Both the position numbers and the translations under genes were made by a program. Shown here piece after piece: positions 47,698 to 60,229 of a DNA stretch of 64,000 nt. The notes beneath the pieces were generated by a model. That model saw only the letters and a list, made by a program, of their open reading frames with translations. It was not told where the DNA came from and made no database searches. How positions within the stretch are numbered: the first letter of the stretch is position 1; the number at the start of each line of letters is the position of its first letter. Source of the DNA: Solanum dulcamara (Eukaryota; Streptophyta; Magnoliopsida; Solanales; Solanaceae); assembly GCF_947179165.1 (NCBI RefSeq), contig NC_077248.1:52481732-52545731 (forward strand), written 5' to 3'.

Positions 47698-49843
47698 TGT
47701 CAAGACCTGGCCTAGGCCCTAGTCTTAACAAAGTGATCAAAACTCTGAAGGACTCCAACTAAGACTCTTGACATATCGTAAGCATACATAAGGTAAAGTA
47801 AAGTGGAAATAACATAAAAAGGAGTCTAAAATATGAAGCATAAAAGAGAGTTCAAACTCGACTATATAAACTCTACATTATTTTGTCCAACAATGCCTTT
47901 ACTACTTAAGACGGATGGGGGCTAAGAAATATTTCTAGCTCACCCTCAACAAGAATTTAACAAAAGTCTTTAAAATAAAATAACTCATAACGCACTCTCG
48001 ATAGATAAGGACTCACCAAAAACATCATAAGATGGGAACTCTACTAGCCACGTGTGGAAGGAATGCGATCCTTAACCCCTACATTATGAGATAATGTAGG
48101 CAAAAATATGTGTTAGTACATTTGAACGCACTAAGTATGTGGGCATGTCATGCAATAGAAATCATAGGATGTAATGATCAATTAACATACATGATAAAAA
48201 GGTCAAGTAAAACCATGAGAAAACCATAATGATCAAAGCATTTAGGAGACATAATTGAAATCGTAAAAGAACATAAAGAGAGTATACACATGTAAGATAG
48301 AACTATAACCGACAATAAGACCATGCGAGCTATAACATGGAATCCTGATGTCTCCCCATACAATGGAAGAAAGGGGAATCTACTTATCAAGGTAGACTAT
48401 ACCCATCTAGGCGGGAGTCATGAGCATGTGCTATATGTGGATCCATTAGCTAAGCCATATTGGAAAACCTATGGTGGCACGTAGTTATGAGACTAGATAC
48501 TTTATATAAGGACCCTATATGTCGATCCCCATCTCAAGCCTCATTCGGTGCTAAGTCAAATTCCATGAAATACATAACATTGTAATCATACTTTAACATA
48601 TATCATGAAACTTGTGCATAAGTTTAACATTCATAGAGTAGCCTATTTAGATATCAGAATTGCAATGTGAGTAAAAGCCTTTCAATATTACAAATTATAC
48701 TTACATAATTCATGACATTAAGATCCTAGATCACCAATTAAGGATCCTAAGTCACCTTTCTTCATAACTTGCATGAAATTCCTATTTTGAACATAATTGT
48801 AATCTATGATCATAATTCATACTTAAATTTAGAGTAAAACTCGTATACATAGTCAATTTGAGTGAAAACCACGAGAATACTTGGAAATCATTGAAATTCA
48901 TAATCATAATTCATGTAAATCATCATTGAAAATAGCTTCATGCAAAAGAATTCCTAATTCAACTTAAAATCATGCAATAAATATAGAATCATTCTTATAA
49001 TGATCATTAATAATGATTAAAAAAATATAATTGAAACAATCCAATGCAATTCATCAAAACTAGGATTTACAAGTAATGGAATTTCAAGAGATTGTTAAGA
49101 AAAACCTTAAGTCTCCATGAGTGAAAGGAACCCATGGATCAATCTCCACATACCTAGATGAAGTTATCTCAGAAATTGAAGAGGAACCTTGATGAACTGG
49201 AAATCCTAGATAAAATTTGTGGAAGACGCTTGAGAGAGATTTTAAAGTTTTACCTTAGAGAAATTTTGAAGAATGAATAGAATAGGAGGAGAATTTGAAG
49301 AATTGTATAAATATAGACTTTGAATTTGGTTATAAAAGTTTCTAGGTTCATTGAACTGAACTTGAAAAAAGACAGAAAAATCCTTCATTAAATTCTTAAT
49401 TTTTATCCTACTATTTGACTCTACGAGTCGTAGAAGTGCTAACAAGTGATAGAAATGACTAGTCCTATAAGTCTTAGAAAAGCCCAGAAAGTTGGATCTC
49501 TGAAGTCGCGTCTACAAGTCGTCTTCACAACTCGTCAAAAGGATTATGGTCATAGACCCTTATCATCCTGCAGGTCTGAAAACCTGCAAATTCTGAGACT
49601 TTGAAGTGTCATTACGAGACAATGCTATGACTCCTCCTTAGGCCTACGACTCGCCTGTTTAGTCGTAGGGCCTCCCTAAAATTTGGTCCTAAACAAGCGT
49701 AAGGGTTCCCTTTCCCTCTACGACTCATCCCTGTGCGTCGTAGGAAGTGCTACAAGTCATAGAGTGATTCATCAACTTGAAGTCAGTCCACATTTTAAAA
49801 CATTTCTCATTGGTTTCAGCTTTCTGATTTCTAGGGTCTTACA
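47698..49843 (-). repeat. 5' LTR of the chromovirus
   Basis: On the plus strand it reads TGTCAAGACCTGG...AGGGTCTTACA (2146 bp). It is flanked on the left by the primer-binding site. About 1.57 kb (48268-49843) is shared with the left LTR. Confidence 0.85.
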
Positions 49844-51015
49844 ATACTCATATAATTATTAAAAAAATATTATAATATGAGATAAATAATGACAAAATAT
49901 ATACATATTAGGCTGAATATCATAAATCTTTCGTCCTTCTTTGAAATAATATTGTGAAAATTGTAAAAGATACAAGTTCCCCAAGTAAATTATGGTACAT
50001 GTATAATCATTTAAAATTTATTAGGTGTAAATTTATAAGATGATTTGTCTTATATTAAATTCATAATATATTATTCTAAATAAATATTATGGATTAATAT
50101 AATTAGATTAATTATTTAAGTTCAATAAATATAGATTTAATTAAAATTCAATTTTATTGGACTAGGCCATAAATTTGGGCTACAAATGATGAACCCACTT
50201 TGTTAAGTCCAATATCGTCTCATCCTAGAGGCCCACTTTGGTGCCACGTGTCAAAATAATGTGGCATGCCAAGTCAAAGAGGAACCAATAGGGTCATGCT
50301 ATTTCACTTAAATCTGATTGGCCGGAGGCAATCTATTCATCTTACAACTCCTCTGCCATGTCACTTAAATATGATTTGTCGAAAGAAAGAATGTTCTTTT
50401 CACAACTCCTCTATTCTAGAATTATAAATAGGGGTCCTCATAATTCAGAAAATACACATGAATTCTAACAAGAAGCCAGAGCGAGCTTGTGGATCAACCA
50501 CCGCATATTTCTCTACAAGCTACAAGTTCATGAATTCAAGCACTCAAGTTCAAGAAATGGCTCAAGATCAAGACCACAAGATTCAAGAACAAGCTCAAAA
50601 GCCCTTAAATTAAAGTACAAGTCAAGATCAAGTCCGTCAAGATTCAAGAATGAGATTGAAAGCCTTTAAATTTAAGTATAAGTAAAGATTAAGTTTATCA
50701 ATTCAACAACAATTTCATCAAGTTTCAAGATCAAGCTCGAAGGCCCTTGAATCCAAATTCACAAGTCAAGATCATATCCACAAGATTCAACATCAAGCTC
50801 ACAAGCTCTTGAATTTATATTTGACAGAGTGAATCAGAGAATTCATCGAGATTGCAATACTTATATTTGAAATAAAATACTGCAATAATTGTGATATTTT
50901 CTAATCTTGATTATTATTTTTTCGACATGAATTTTATTATCTATAAATTCTGACACATCCAGCAGTACAATCTCTACCTCTCATCTCAAATTTTCAAGCA
51001 TCAAAGGATATTGAA
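49844..51015 (+). repeat. 5' LTR/leader of the Tat-type gypsy relic
   Basis: It lies just upstream of a Tat gag start. It has CACGTG-containing sequence near 50255, a TATA box (ATTATAAATAGGGG, 50411-50424), and about 60-bp imperfect repeats (CAAGATTCAAGAACAAGCTC...CCCTTAAAT at about 50579, 50639, 50721 and 50782). A probable LTR end, AAATTCTGACA, is at 50953. The 5' edge was not found; the adjacent chromovirus may have replaced it. Confidence 0.5.
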
Positions 51016-52692
51016 ATGTCTTCCAAGAATATCAACTCTCAATCAATTGTCTCTAAGGGGACTAACTCCAAGTTCTTTACTGAAGTAGAATGGATGCTTG
51101 TGTTATCTTTAAAAGTTTCAGAGTTGTTACAAGGACCAAGGACAATATATTGGGACAACAAACACTTTAAGTGTCGTCCACATCAAACTCCCAATTTTGG
51201 GTCTTCAATCCCAAAGGAGCAAGGTCCTCTACAAATTATTCAGACAAAGAAAGCAGTATTGCTAAAAACATCAAGAAGACCTTAGCTCTACTTGAGCATT
51301 TTGGTTTCAAAAACTCTCCCACAAAGAAGAACGATGATTTAACCAGTGATTCCTCTCTACATGCATTGTGTAATGTGAGCCATCGAAGTTCAACTTGTGT
51401 GACACTCCATGCTACTCTCTTATATCCCTAATGTTCATGCATACAATGGTAATTTATGCTTCATCCATGGAGGAACAACTTGCAAACTTGTAAAACATGG
51501 TTAACTAAACATATGCAAAATTAAAAGTCTCAGATCGATAAGTTAATGGATAGGATGGATGGCTTAATAGATGAAGAATCTAGCCATGTGTCTGGAAAGG
51601 ATATAGAAGTTCAAGAGATTGAAAATCGTATGAAGAAAGCACCACTTGTCAACAAGATGCCAATTTCTTCTGAAGGAATAATTCCACTCGATCGATAGAA
51701 GGAGTTCATCGAAGGGATAATCAAAGATAAGTATAAAGTCTCTACCAAGTCTTCTCATATGTATGTCAAGCCAAACACTACAAGGATTGATAGCTTTCAA
51801 AATGCATATTGGTTATCAACCTCCTAAATTTCAATAGTTTGAGAGAAAAGAAAATCTAAAGCAACATGTTGCACACTTTGTGGAGACATGTAATAAATGA
51901 AAGATGAAAAATAAATCATGGATCAACTAGGCCCTCTTGGGGACTTTCTTAAAGAGGAACCTCATGTAAATACGATGGAAATAATATTGGGACCTATGGA
52001 GACTATCTTTTCAAGTCATTCGTCTGCTCTCTAAAAGGAAAAGCCTTTGACTGGTACATAGGTCTTGAGCCTAATTATATTGAGAGTTGGGAGAAAATAA
52101 AGCACGTGTTTCTTAATCATTTATATATCACAAGGCACATAGTGAGCATGGTAGAACTCATGAATACTTGCCAAAGTAAGGATGAACCAATTATAGAATT
52201 CAAAAATTGATGGGAAATATGAGCCTAAATTGCAACGATAGACTTAGTAAAGCCTCTACAATAGAAATATGTATCCAAGAAATATACTGAGAGCTTCTCT
52301 ACATCTTACAAAGAATAAAGCGAAAGTCCTTCGAAGATATAGCTACTTGCACTCATGATATGGAGTTGAGCATATCTTATGCTAGAAATAATGTGATGTT
52401 TGTCTATGATCCTCGCAAAGGAAAAAACAAGCAAGAACCCAAGAGAGGGAGAAAGGTTTTGGCTAGGAATGACAACAAAAAATCCATAAATATCAATATG
52501 TCACTTATAAAGTTTATTATGAAGGAAAGAAAGAAGCAAAGGGTGAAGACGACTTTTCAAAAGCGTTCAAACCAAAAGTTGACCTTACGGGAGATGCAAG
52601 AAAGGGAATACCCCTTCGTAGATTCAGACATTTCCAAAAATTTTGATGAATTGCTTGAGCTAAAGCTCATTGAGTTTCAAGAGATGAAGTGA
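51016..52692 (+). pseudogene. Tat-clade gypsy gag
   Basis: It starts MSSKNINSQSIVSKG and shows FTEVEWMLVLSLKVSELLQG, with a frameshift near 51170. The Retrotrans_gag core is at about 51990-52210: FKSFVCSLKGKAFDWYIGLE, SWEKIKHVFLNHLY and VSMVELMNTCQSKDEP. A related distal part with MELSISYARN (52360) and a Lys/Arg-rich stretch follows. The order and motifs fit the gag of plant Tat/Ogre-type elements. Several stops break it. Confidence 0.8.
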
Positions 52693-53249
52693 CCTCATGA
52701 AGCTAGAAAAACTATTGACCGAAACTATTGCAAGTATCCTATACTTGTGGGTCACCCTCTTGAGAAGTATTTTATCTTCAAGAATAGAGCTATGTAATTG
52801 ACTAACCAAACAAAATTGTCTTTGATGATAAGAAACCAAGTTCTAACCAAATATCTATAATATTTGGCTTCCTTGATCTAGTCCAAATATGTATCTATGA
52901 AGAGTATGAACAAGAGCCGTTGGATCAAGACTAATCCCAAGTTAATGGAGATAGTGATGAAGGTTGAATTCTTATGACTAGGCGGAGATGCAATAAGACT
53001 AGCTTACGAAGAAAATCATCTGAGCAACCAATTAGAAGGAGGATAGTGAGCAGACTGAAGAAGTAGAAATTAGTCAAGCATCCAAAAAGGGAAAATATAG
53101 AAGTACATCACCACCAGAAACCATGAAGTCCTGTGACTTTAAGAGAATTTCTACCAAGTTGCATCTGTACAAAGACTACTCAATACAACAGAAAGGCTTC
53201 ATGTTTCAATGCTAACAAGGAAGAAATAATGAATTAAATCTCACCGAAG

Positions 53250-53570
53250 GTGTCTCCTACTAACAAAGAAGAAGCAATGGGTGAAATTACATCAATGGTG
53301 TCTCCTTCATCTTCTGAAAAGCCAGTGGAACCTTCTTTTCAAGAAGTACATGCATGTGATTCAAAAATAACATTTATAGATGATAATCTTGTGTTTGGTG
53401 AAACACTACACAATTGTCCTTTGTATATGGTGGATCATGTACTAGAGAAGAAGATACACAAAATCTTGATAAATGAAGGATCTGGAGTTAACATTCTACC
53501 TATCCACACATTGAAGGAACTTGGCATCACCAGTGAAGAACTTAGTGAAAGTTGTTTATTAATACATTAA
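53250..53570 (+). pseudogene. Tat-clade protease region, active-site Asp lost
   Basis: DDNLVFGETLHNCPLYMVDH, then KIHKILINEGSGVNILPIHT and LKELGITSEELSESCLLI. In this clade the site reads VDGGSGVNILP; here Asp has become Asn and one Gly has become Glu, so the aspartic protease would be inactive. It lies between gag and the RT region. 53850-54332 continues with Lys-rich frames of the gag-pol linker region that I cannot assign. Confidence 0.75.
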
Positions 53571-54652
53571 TTTAATCGGGGGGACAAAGGTCCATAGGCT
53601 CTATCAAATTAAAAATTCATATGTACTTGCGATCAAGCATGTGGATGTATGGGATTGATGCAAAGACTTTATATAACATATTGATTTGCAGGCCTTAGGT
53701 ACATGAGAATAGAATGGTATCATCTTCTTACTATCAATGTTTGAAGTATCTTGAAGATAAAATTGAAAGGAAATAGTTGTTGATGATAATATTTTCATTG
53801 AAGTTGAGTCACACTTCTTTAATGCAAATTCTAACTGAAAAGTAATGTTGTGAAGAAGGCAAAACTTGATGATGTCAAATTAACCAATCCTGATAAGCTT
53901 GCAAGCAAAAGAGCTGACGTGGCTGTTGGAAAAGTCAAAGTTGACATTAAGAAACCTTGTTCCATTCTAAATGAAGGGATGATCATGTCCTTAAAAAAGA
54001 AGTTAGCTTCTATACTCTGCTACATTCCAAAAGTAAATAAAGTACAAGGTCAATTATCTGACATCCAAGGAAATATACTAAGAGGATTAACTCTTTCTAT
54101 CAAATAGATTGATGCAATAAACATGTCTTCAAAGCTACCGAGAAAGTTGATTGCTCAAAATCCATTGCTAGATATGGCATTCCATACAAAACACACAAGA
54201 AAAGGATTTTATCCAAATTCTTACAAGTTATTTGTAAAGGCTGGATACAACTCTAATGAGCCATCAAAGTTAGGGAAAATCCCATCAGAAGATAGAACAA
54301 AGCAAGCACACGATGTCTTAGGTCATAACTGATCGCCACCAGCCGCATCTCCATAAGAAGGGCGAGTAACAACTATATCACCATAGAAGATGAGTATGTT
54401 ACTTCTGATAAAAGGCCTTCTATCTTTGGTCAACTTGGAAAATCGACTGCAAGAACTTCTCTATTCGAAAGGTTAGGCTCATTGAATAAGAAGGATAACA
54501 AGCATCAGAAAAGTTATCAATGAGTGACAACGATTGCTTCACCGATGATCCAGAAGGATTTCAAAAGTTTGATTCCTTTTAAAATAAGGCGATGGGAGTG
54601 GAATTTATGGTTTCGTGTAAAGAGGTACTGAAGGTTAGACTCATAATATTGT

Positions 54653-57600
54653 TGTCAACTCCGTAGGCCGTGAAAGGTGCCCAAACTAGGCACTCGCATA
54701 TATCCCTGCTATTAGTAAGTAAATTTGTCCCTTGTTTAAGTTATAGCACAGCAACAGGCAGGATAACATATAAGCCGACGAGGCTTATCATAGGCACCAC
54801 TATACATACATACATATACAACACATATACAACCCATATACATGTCCACAGACCTCTAAGAATAAGAACAGTAACATAAGGTGGGATAGGGCCCCCAGTG
54901 TACCCGTGAAAAAATAAATATATACATCGAGGGTTAATACCAAAACTAGGCTCCAGCACTATGGAGCGATTCTGAACTGCTGAGTGGAACTCTTACGCTG
55001 ACGGATCCCCAAAATATGCATCTATACCTACAGGCATGAACGCAGCCCCCCTGAGAAAAGAGGGGTCAGTATGATATATGTACTGAGTATGTAGAGCATA
55101 GAATACCGTAAAGGGAGTATAGTTGATATAGGAATGCAGGGAATAATATAACAACTCATAAAACACTGTACCTGCGTATTATAAAATGAAGTCATGCATC
55201 TCAGAGTCGTATTTCATACCCAGCCAGTTGTGGGACTCGGTAAATAATCATACTATCATAATAATCATACCATCATATATTGTACCTGACCCTTTATGGG
55301 ACTCAGTCATACCCGACCCTTTATTGGACTCGGTGAATAATCATGTCATCATATATTGTACTCGGACCTTTATGGAACTCAGTGAATAATCATATCATCA
55401 TATATATATACATATCTACCCGGCCTCTAGTGAGGGACTCGATGAGTCATTCATGTCATTGCATTATCATTTCCTCATATAGCGTACCCAGCCCTTTAGT
55501 GAGGAAATCGGTGGATAATGTAGTAAACTACGCATAATTACATACCCAGCCCGGGACTCGGTGGTAGAAGGGTTACGGTAGACACGAGTAGAGTAGTGAG
55601 TAACCATATACAATTTAAACCATCATTGGAGACTTGTTGAAATAATCAAAATAAACTATCATTCAAAAATTAGGACAATAGCCACAACAAGTACCTTTAG
55701 AGTGTCCTTATGGTTTGCATAAAAGTAGCACTTTTGAAATCATCTGCTCGTATCAAGGTGTAATAAAATATCTTTTGGAAGTCAAGAAAATGGCCATCTT
55801 AGTGGCTTTGAGAATGGGGACTTTCTTGGGATCACATATACTTCGTCTATTCATTTCATAAAGATCATGCCAAAAAAAAGAAGGGATAGGCTTTACATAC
55901 TCTCTACTTTCCCTTATGTAGTTGTCATATACATATGTGCCGTGGAATGTATGGCCCGATCCTTAAATAGTAACATATGCCGAGGAATGTTCGACCCGAT
56001 CCTTAAATAGTACATATATCATATTTGGTCCATCAAGGGGCTCGGTACCATAAACATTTCATCATAACATAATAACTTATGTCAAAGACATATCAAGAGT
56101 GAAGAAGGGTTTCACATACTTATACCAAAACATTCTAAGAGAAAGAAGGTAGCTTAACATACCTCTTAGGGACTACTCTTAACCACATTCGCCTCGTCGT
56201 CTTTTGAACCTATTTACATGAAAGTAGTACTAAGTCTAATTACCTTTCACTTTCCAATTTCCAACTCTACACCCAAGTACTCATAGGAGTTATTTCCTTA
56301 TCCATTACCCTCGACTAGTTTGTTACTAGTTCCGAATCTACCAAAAATCGGACAACATCTCCCCTATAACTTCAACATCCCCAAGATTTCAACTCGGCCA
56401 TAATGTCAAAAACCATAACAACAACAACAACTAGAAGAATATGTACAAGTAAATCACTTCAACCTTACACAATACAAGCTCCAAACAACTAGCTCCAAAC
56501 TACGATACAAAAATAGAGTTTTTAATCTTTGTTTGGCAAAATCTTTAACCATACCAAACGGAGGGTCGTGTGGCTGCAACCATAAGAACCCAAACTATTT
56601 TTAAAACACTTTGAAGCCCTGCAACACTCAACCCAACCAGCTGCACCCGCAGCACCCCAATGACAACCCATTACTCAACTTTGATTTAGCTATAACCACT
56701 TCAATTTAGTTTGTTTCCAACGTCAAGCATCCTTATAAACTTTTTCCACTTCCAACCTTATTTAATAAATGTAATATACTTCATACCAACCTCATAAAAT
56801 CCAGTTTGAAAGAGAAAACTTTAACCCAAAACTCGCCAAAATATGCCGGAACTCGCCTCGAAATTTCATTTAGCGCAGCTGAAACTTCGGGGATGTTTGT
56901 TAATGTTTTGGGGATGTTCCAAACCATAAATTTACATTAATAACACCATCATACCCTTGTGGTATACCCTAGATAATTAATTCATGGAACAGAATCGGAG
57001 AACTTACCTTTTTCTCCCCAAAACCATAGCGCTCTCTCTCTAGCTTAAGGTTTCTTTTTCTTCTCCTCTTTTCTAGAACTCTCTTGAAGAAGATGACTTA
57101 TGGGATAAGGATGACGGAAATAAGTCATAAAACATATATATATAGCCCCTCATTGGTGACACGTGTCAAGCCCTCATAGGGCCAATGCACCATCTCTTCC
57201 ACTTTGGGGCTGCCATATGGCATGTGGGGCCCACCCCCTTGCTGCAGCTACTGCCACATGGAACTCTCTCATGGTCTTCCACATGAAACTCTCTCATGGG
57301 CTGCCATGTGGTACTCTCTCCTTCTCCTCGTGGGTTCGTAATCTCGTCTTCTTTTATGAATCTATATAATTCTTGCTACATAAGCTTGGTACGCACTTAA
57401 GTAGCTTAAGTATGTCAGATTTCCAAGGTGGTAGCTTACATAAGTAAGTCGAGTCCTACAACTCATTACTTGGCCTCCAACTCCTCTTTTGTTTTCCTTT
57501 TTTCTTCTCCTTTCTCAATTTCTCTTGAAGGTTCTAGAGGTTTATGACTAAGTGCCCCCTTTTTATTCATTCATCACATGGATGAATGACTTGGGCTTGG

Positions 57601-57839
57601 GTCTTTTTTTTGGGCCTCTTTTTTTTTATTCTTCCAAGCCCAATCACTTAGTCCATATGTTTTCATGAAACTAAGTTTTTTTTTGAAATTCCAATTTTGC
57701 CCTTGGCCTTTTATAATATTTCCACATCCAAATTTTTCATAACCAACTTATGTATCAAACAAGATTAAAACATAGCATTATCCGTAACTTGTTACAATTA
57801 TCCCAAAATGTCCAAATGTGCAAAATATGGGTTATAACA
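54653..57839 (-). mobile_element. solo LTR, TSD ATTGT, inside the Tat relic
   Basis: The plus strand begins TGTCAACTCC and ends GGGTTATAACA (minus: TGTTATAACCC...GGAGTTGACA), 3187 bp. It is flanked by ATTGT at 54648-54652 and 57840-57844. It has no coding domain. Minus orientation is supported by a CT-rich leader read in reverse (57040-57080, plus strand AGGTTTCTTTTTCTTCTCC) only weakly; strand is uncertain. The Tat sequence continues on both sides. Confidence 0.88.
55205..55562. repeat. irregular about 55-65-bp repeats in the solo LTR
   Basis: Units containing ACC.GACCCTTTA.GGGACTCGGTGAATAATCAT..CATCATATATTGT recur about six times with insertions and deletions. Confidence 0.75.
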
Positions 57840-58097
57840 ATTGTTTACACTAAGAAACATGAGGAATATGAAGAAAGTGTAGGATCCTCATATTGTGTTA
57901 CAACCTAGAGTGAAAATGAAGAAAGTGTAGGATCCTCATATCATGTTATGACCCAGAGTGAGCATGATATCTCATCTCAAATGAAGATTGATAGAGAGTT
58001 GGGAGATATTGCCTGATGCCATTATATATCTATCAATGACAATGATCCACAAGAAAAGGAAGATGCTAGAGATGCTCTGCTAGAACTTGAAGAAGGG

Positions 58098-58948
58098 ATG
58101 AAGAACATAATAGACCCCTTAAAGGAAGTTAACCTTGGAACTAATGAAGACCTAAGGACGAATTACATGAGTGCCTTCCTAGAAATTGATGAAAAAATCA
58201 CTTATATAGATATACTTAGAGAATATAGGGATGTCTTCACTTGGAGTTATAAAGAAATATCTGGCTTGAATCCTAAAGTAGTTGTCTATCAATTGGCAAT
58301 CATGAATGATCCTCATCCTACTAAGCAAGCCCAAATATATTTTAGGTCATACTTGATTCAATTGATCGAGAATGAAGTTAACAATGGAAACAAGCTTTAT
58401 TTGTGAAGTCAAATACCCTACATGGATTTCAAGTATTATTTTTATGAGGAAGAAGAATCGCTAATTTATATTTTGTGTTGAGTTTAGAGATCTCAACAAC
58501 TTATGCCCTAAGGATAAATTTTAGCTCTCCATTCTAGAGCTGATGATTGATGCAACCATTGGTTACGAGGCAACATCTTTAATGGATGGTTAATCGACTA
58601 CAACTAAATCCATATGGCACCAAAATATAAAAACTTACTTCGTTTCCTATGACTAAAGGTATTTATTACTACAAAGTGATGCCTTTCGATTTGAAGAATG
58701 TTGGTGCTACATATTAAAGGGCTATGCAAAATATATTTGGTGAAGTCAGAAAGTGGAGCAACTATTTGAAAGATTTACAAATGGTATTTGAGTTGCTCCG
58801 AAGATATCAACTGAGGACGAATCTATCAAAATGTGGTTTTGGAGTTACATATGGCAAATTTCTTGGCTTCATTGTGCAAAATAGAGGAATTAAAGTTGAT
58901 CAAGCTAAAGTTGATGAAATTTTGAATATGCCCGAGTTCATGAGTTAA
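58098..58948 (+). pseudogene. Tat-clade reverse transcriptase, YVDD box missing
   Basis: It begins MKNIIDPLKEVNLGT and YIDILREYRDVFTWSYKEIS, LNPKVVVYQLAI, the region before the RT fingers. VEFRDLNNLCPKD and AFRFEECWCY-type sequence follow in shifted frames, then MQNIFGEVRKW joined directly to HLKDLQMVFELL-like NYLKDLQMVFELLRRYQLRT and NLSKCGFGVTYGKFLGFIV. The stretch that should carry the YVDD catalytic box (between the MQ.IF and HL.DL motifs) is absent. Multiple stops. Inactive. Confidence 0.85.
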
Positions 58949-59143
58949 AAATTCTTCAAGGAAATCTAGTCTACTTGAGGAGTTCATCTCGAATCTAGTT
59001 GGAAGATGCCAATCATTTAGCCATCTCCTGAGAAAAGGTGCTCCTTTCAAGTGGGACCAAACGTGTAGTAATGCCTTTGAAAGAATCAAAGCATATATGG
59101 TGAAACCACCAATTCTAGCAGCCATATACTTGGAAAGCCATTA

Positions 59144-59428
59144 ATGCTCTACATTACGGCACAAGAAAGGCATGTAGGAGCCCTATTAGCTCAGGAAAAT
59201 ATTGAAGGCAAAACAAACTCTCTTTGTTACTTGAGCAGAATTCTGACACCAAATAAGTTGAATTATTCATCAATCAAAAAGATGTGCTTGGCGCTAGTCT
59301 TCTTAATCCAAGAGATGAAGCATTATTTTCAATCTCGTGTTGTTTTCCTTTTGTCTAGAGCAAATTCCATCATGTTTGTTATATCAAAACTAGTCTTTAA
59401 TGGCCGATTAGTAAGGTGGTACCTTTAG
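59144..59428 (+). pseudogene. Tat-clade RNase H, first domain
   Basis: MLYITAQERHVGALLAQENI corresponds to LYI....A.GALLAQ, followed by CYLSRILTPNKLNYSSIKKM and CLALVFLIQEMKHYFQS. The expected YS.IEK.CLALVFA...LRHY motif is here altered at Glu to Lys (SIKKMC). FVISKLVFNGRLVRWYL closes the domain and a stop ends it. Confidence 0.85.
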
Positions 59429-59467
59429 TTTCAATAGTTTGAGATTGTATACATCCCTCAAAAAGCT

Positions 59468-60040
59468 ATGCAGGGGCTAGCATTAGCAGACTGTTTGGTA
59501 GACTACCCGATACCAAATTATTGGGAATTAATTGATGAGCTTACTCCTGAAGATGTGATAGTTATTAATATTCAACCTCCTTGGATGATGTACTTTAATG
59601 GAGCTATACATCATGGCGGAGCTGGTGCTGGCGTGGTCTTTGTCACTTCACAAGGAGAAGTTCTACCATTCTCCTTTACTTTGAAACAATGTTGCTCCAA
59701 TAATGCCGCTAAATACCAAGTGTTAATACTTGGACTCAAAATGGCTGTCGACATGAAACAATTATAATTAAAAGTCTTTGGTGACTCTAAGTTGGTGATG
59801 AATCAACTCTTGGGAAGCTATGAGGTCAACAAGCATGAACTACGGCCTTATCATGGTTATGATCAAATGTTGATAGGATGGCTTGGAGATGTAACCCTCC
59901 AACACTTACCGAGGAAGGAAAACAAGAGAGTTGATGCCCTAACTGCTCTAACTTTAACTCTAAACCTCCCTGATCAAACACAAGTCACTATATTTCAAAG
60001 ATGGGTAGTACCACCACCAAATGTGGATGAATATACATAA
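59468..60040 (+). pseudogene. Tat-clade second (archaeal-type) RNase H
   Basis: After a linker (GLALADCLVDYPIP), MMYFNGAIHHGGAGAGVV matches the second RNase H that distinguishes Tat-lineage elements. The catalytic Asp of FDGA has become Asn. SNNAAKYQVLILGLKMAVDM follows, where the usual Glu of NNTAEYQ is Lys. A stop lies after KQL at 59767. FGDSKLVMNQLLGSYEVNKH keeps its Asp, and LQHLPRKENKRVDALTALT ends the domain. Two of the catalytic acids are lost. Confidence 0.88.
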
Positions 60041-60229
60041 AATAATCTTGTGCATCTCATCACTATTTCTAAAGTCATGAAGAAAGATTGGCGATAACCC
60101 ATTATTGACTATTTGTGTTATGGGATACTTGTAGAAAATCCAAAGAGAAGGACTGATCACTCTGTACCTCATTTCCTTTACTACAAGGACACATTATATA
60201 GAAGATCATTTGAGGGAGTACTCTTATGA

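Larger units (their letters stand above)
37404..49843 (-). mobile_element. Ty3-gypsy chromovirus (Tekay/Del-like), degenerate, chimeric 3' LTR
   Basis: The minus-strand order is 5' LTR (47698-49843), primer-binding site (47680-47697), gag, protease, reverse transcriptase, RNase H, integrase, chromodomain, polypurine tract (40709-40725) and 3' LTR (37404-40708). A C-terminal chromodomain marks the chromovirus branch. The long LTRs and domain order fit the Tekay/Del group. A solo LTR of a related family is inserted in gag. All coding parts carry stops or frameshifts. The flanking 5-mers (ACGTG left, ATACT right) do not match. Confidence 0.85.

Noticed and set aside
37399..49848. Target duplication for the whole chromovirus
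   Set aside because: The flanks are ACGTG and ATACT; they do not match, which is consistent with the chimeric left LTR.
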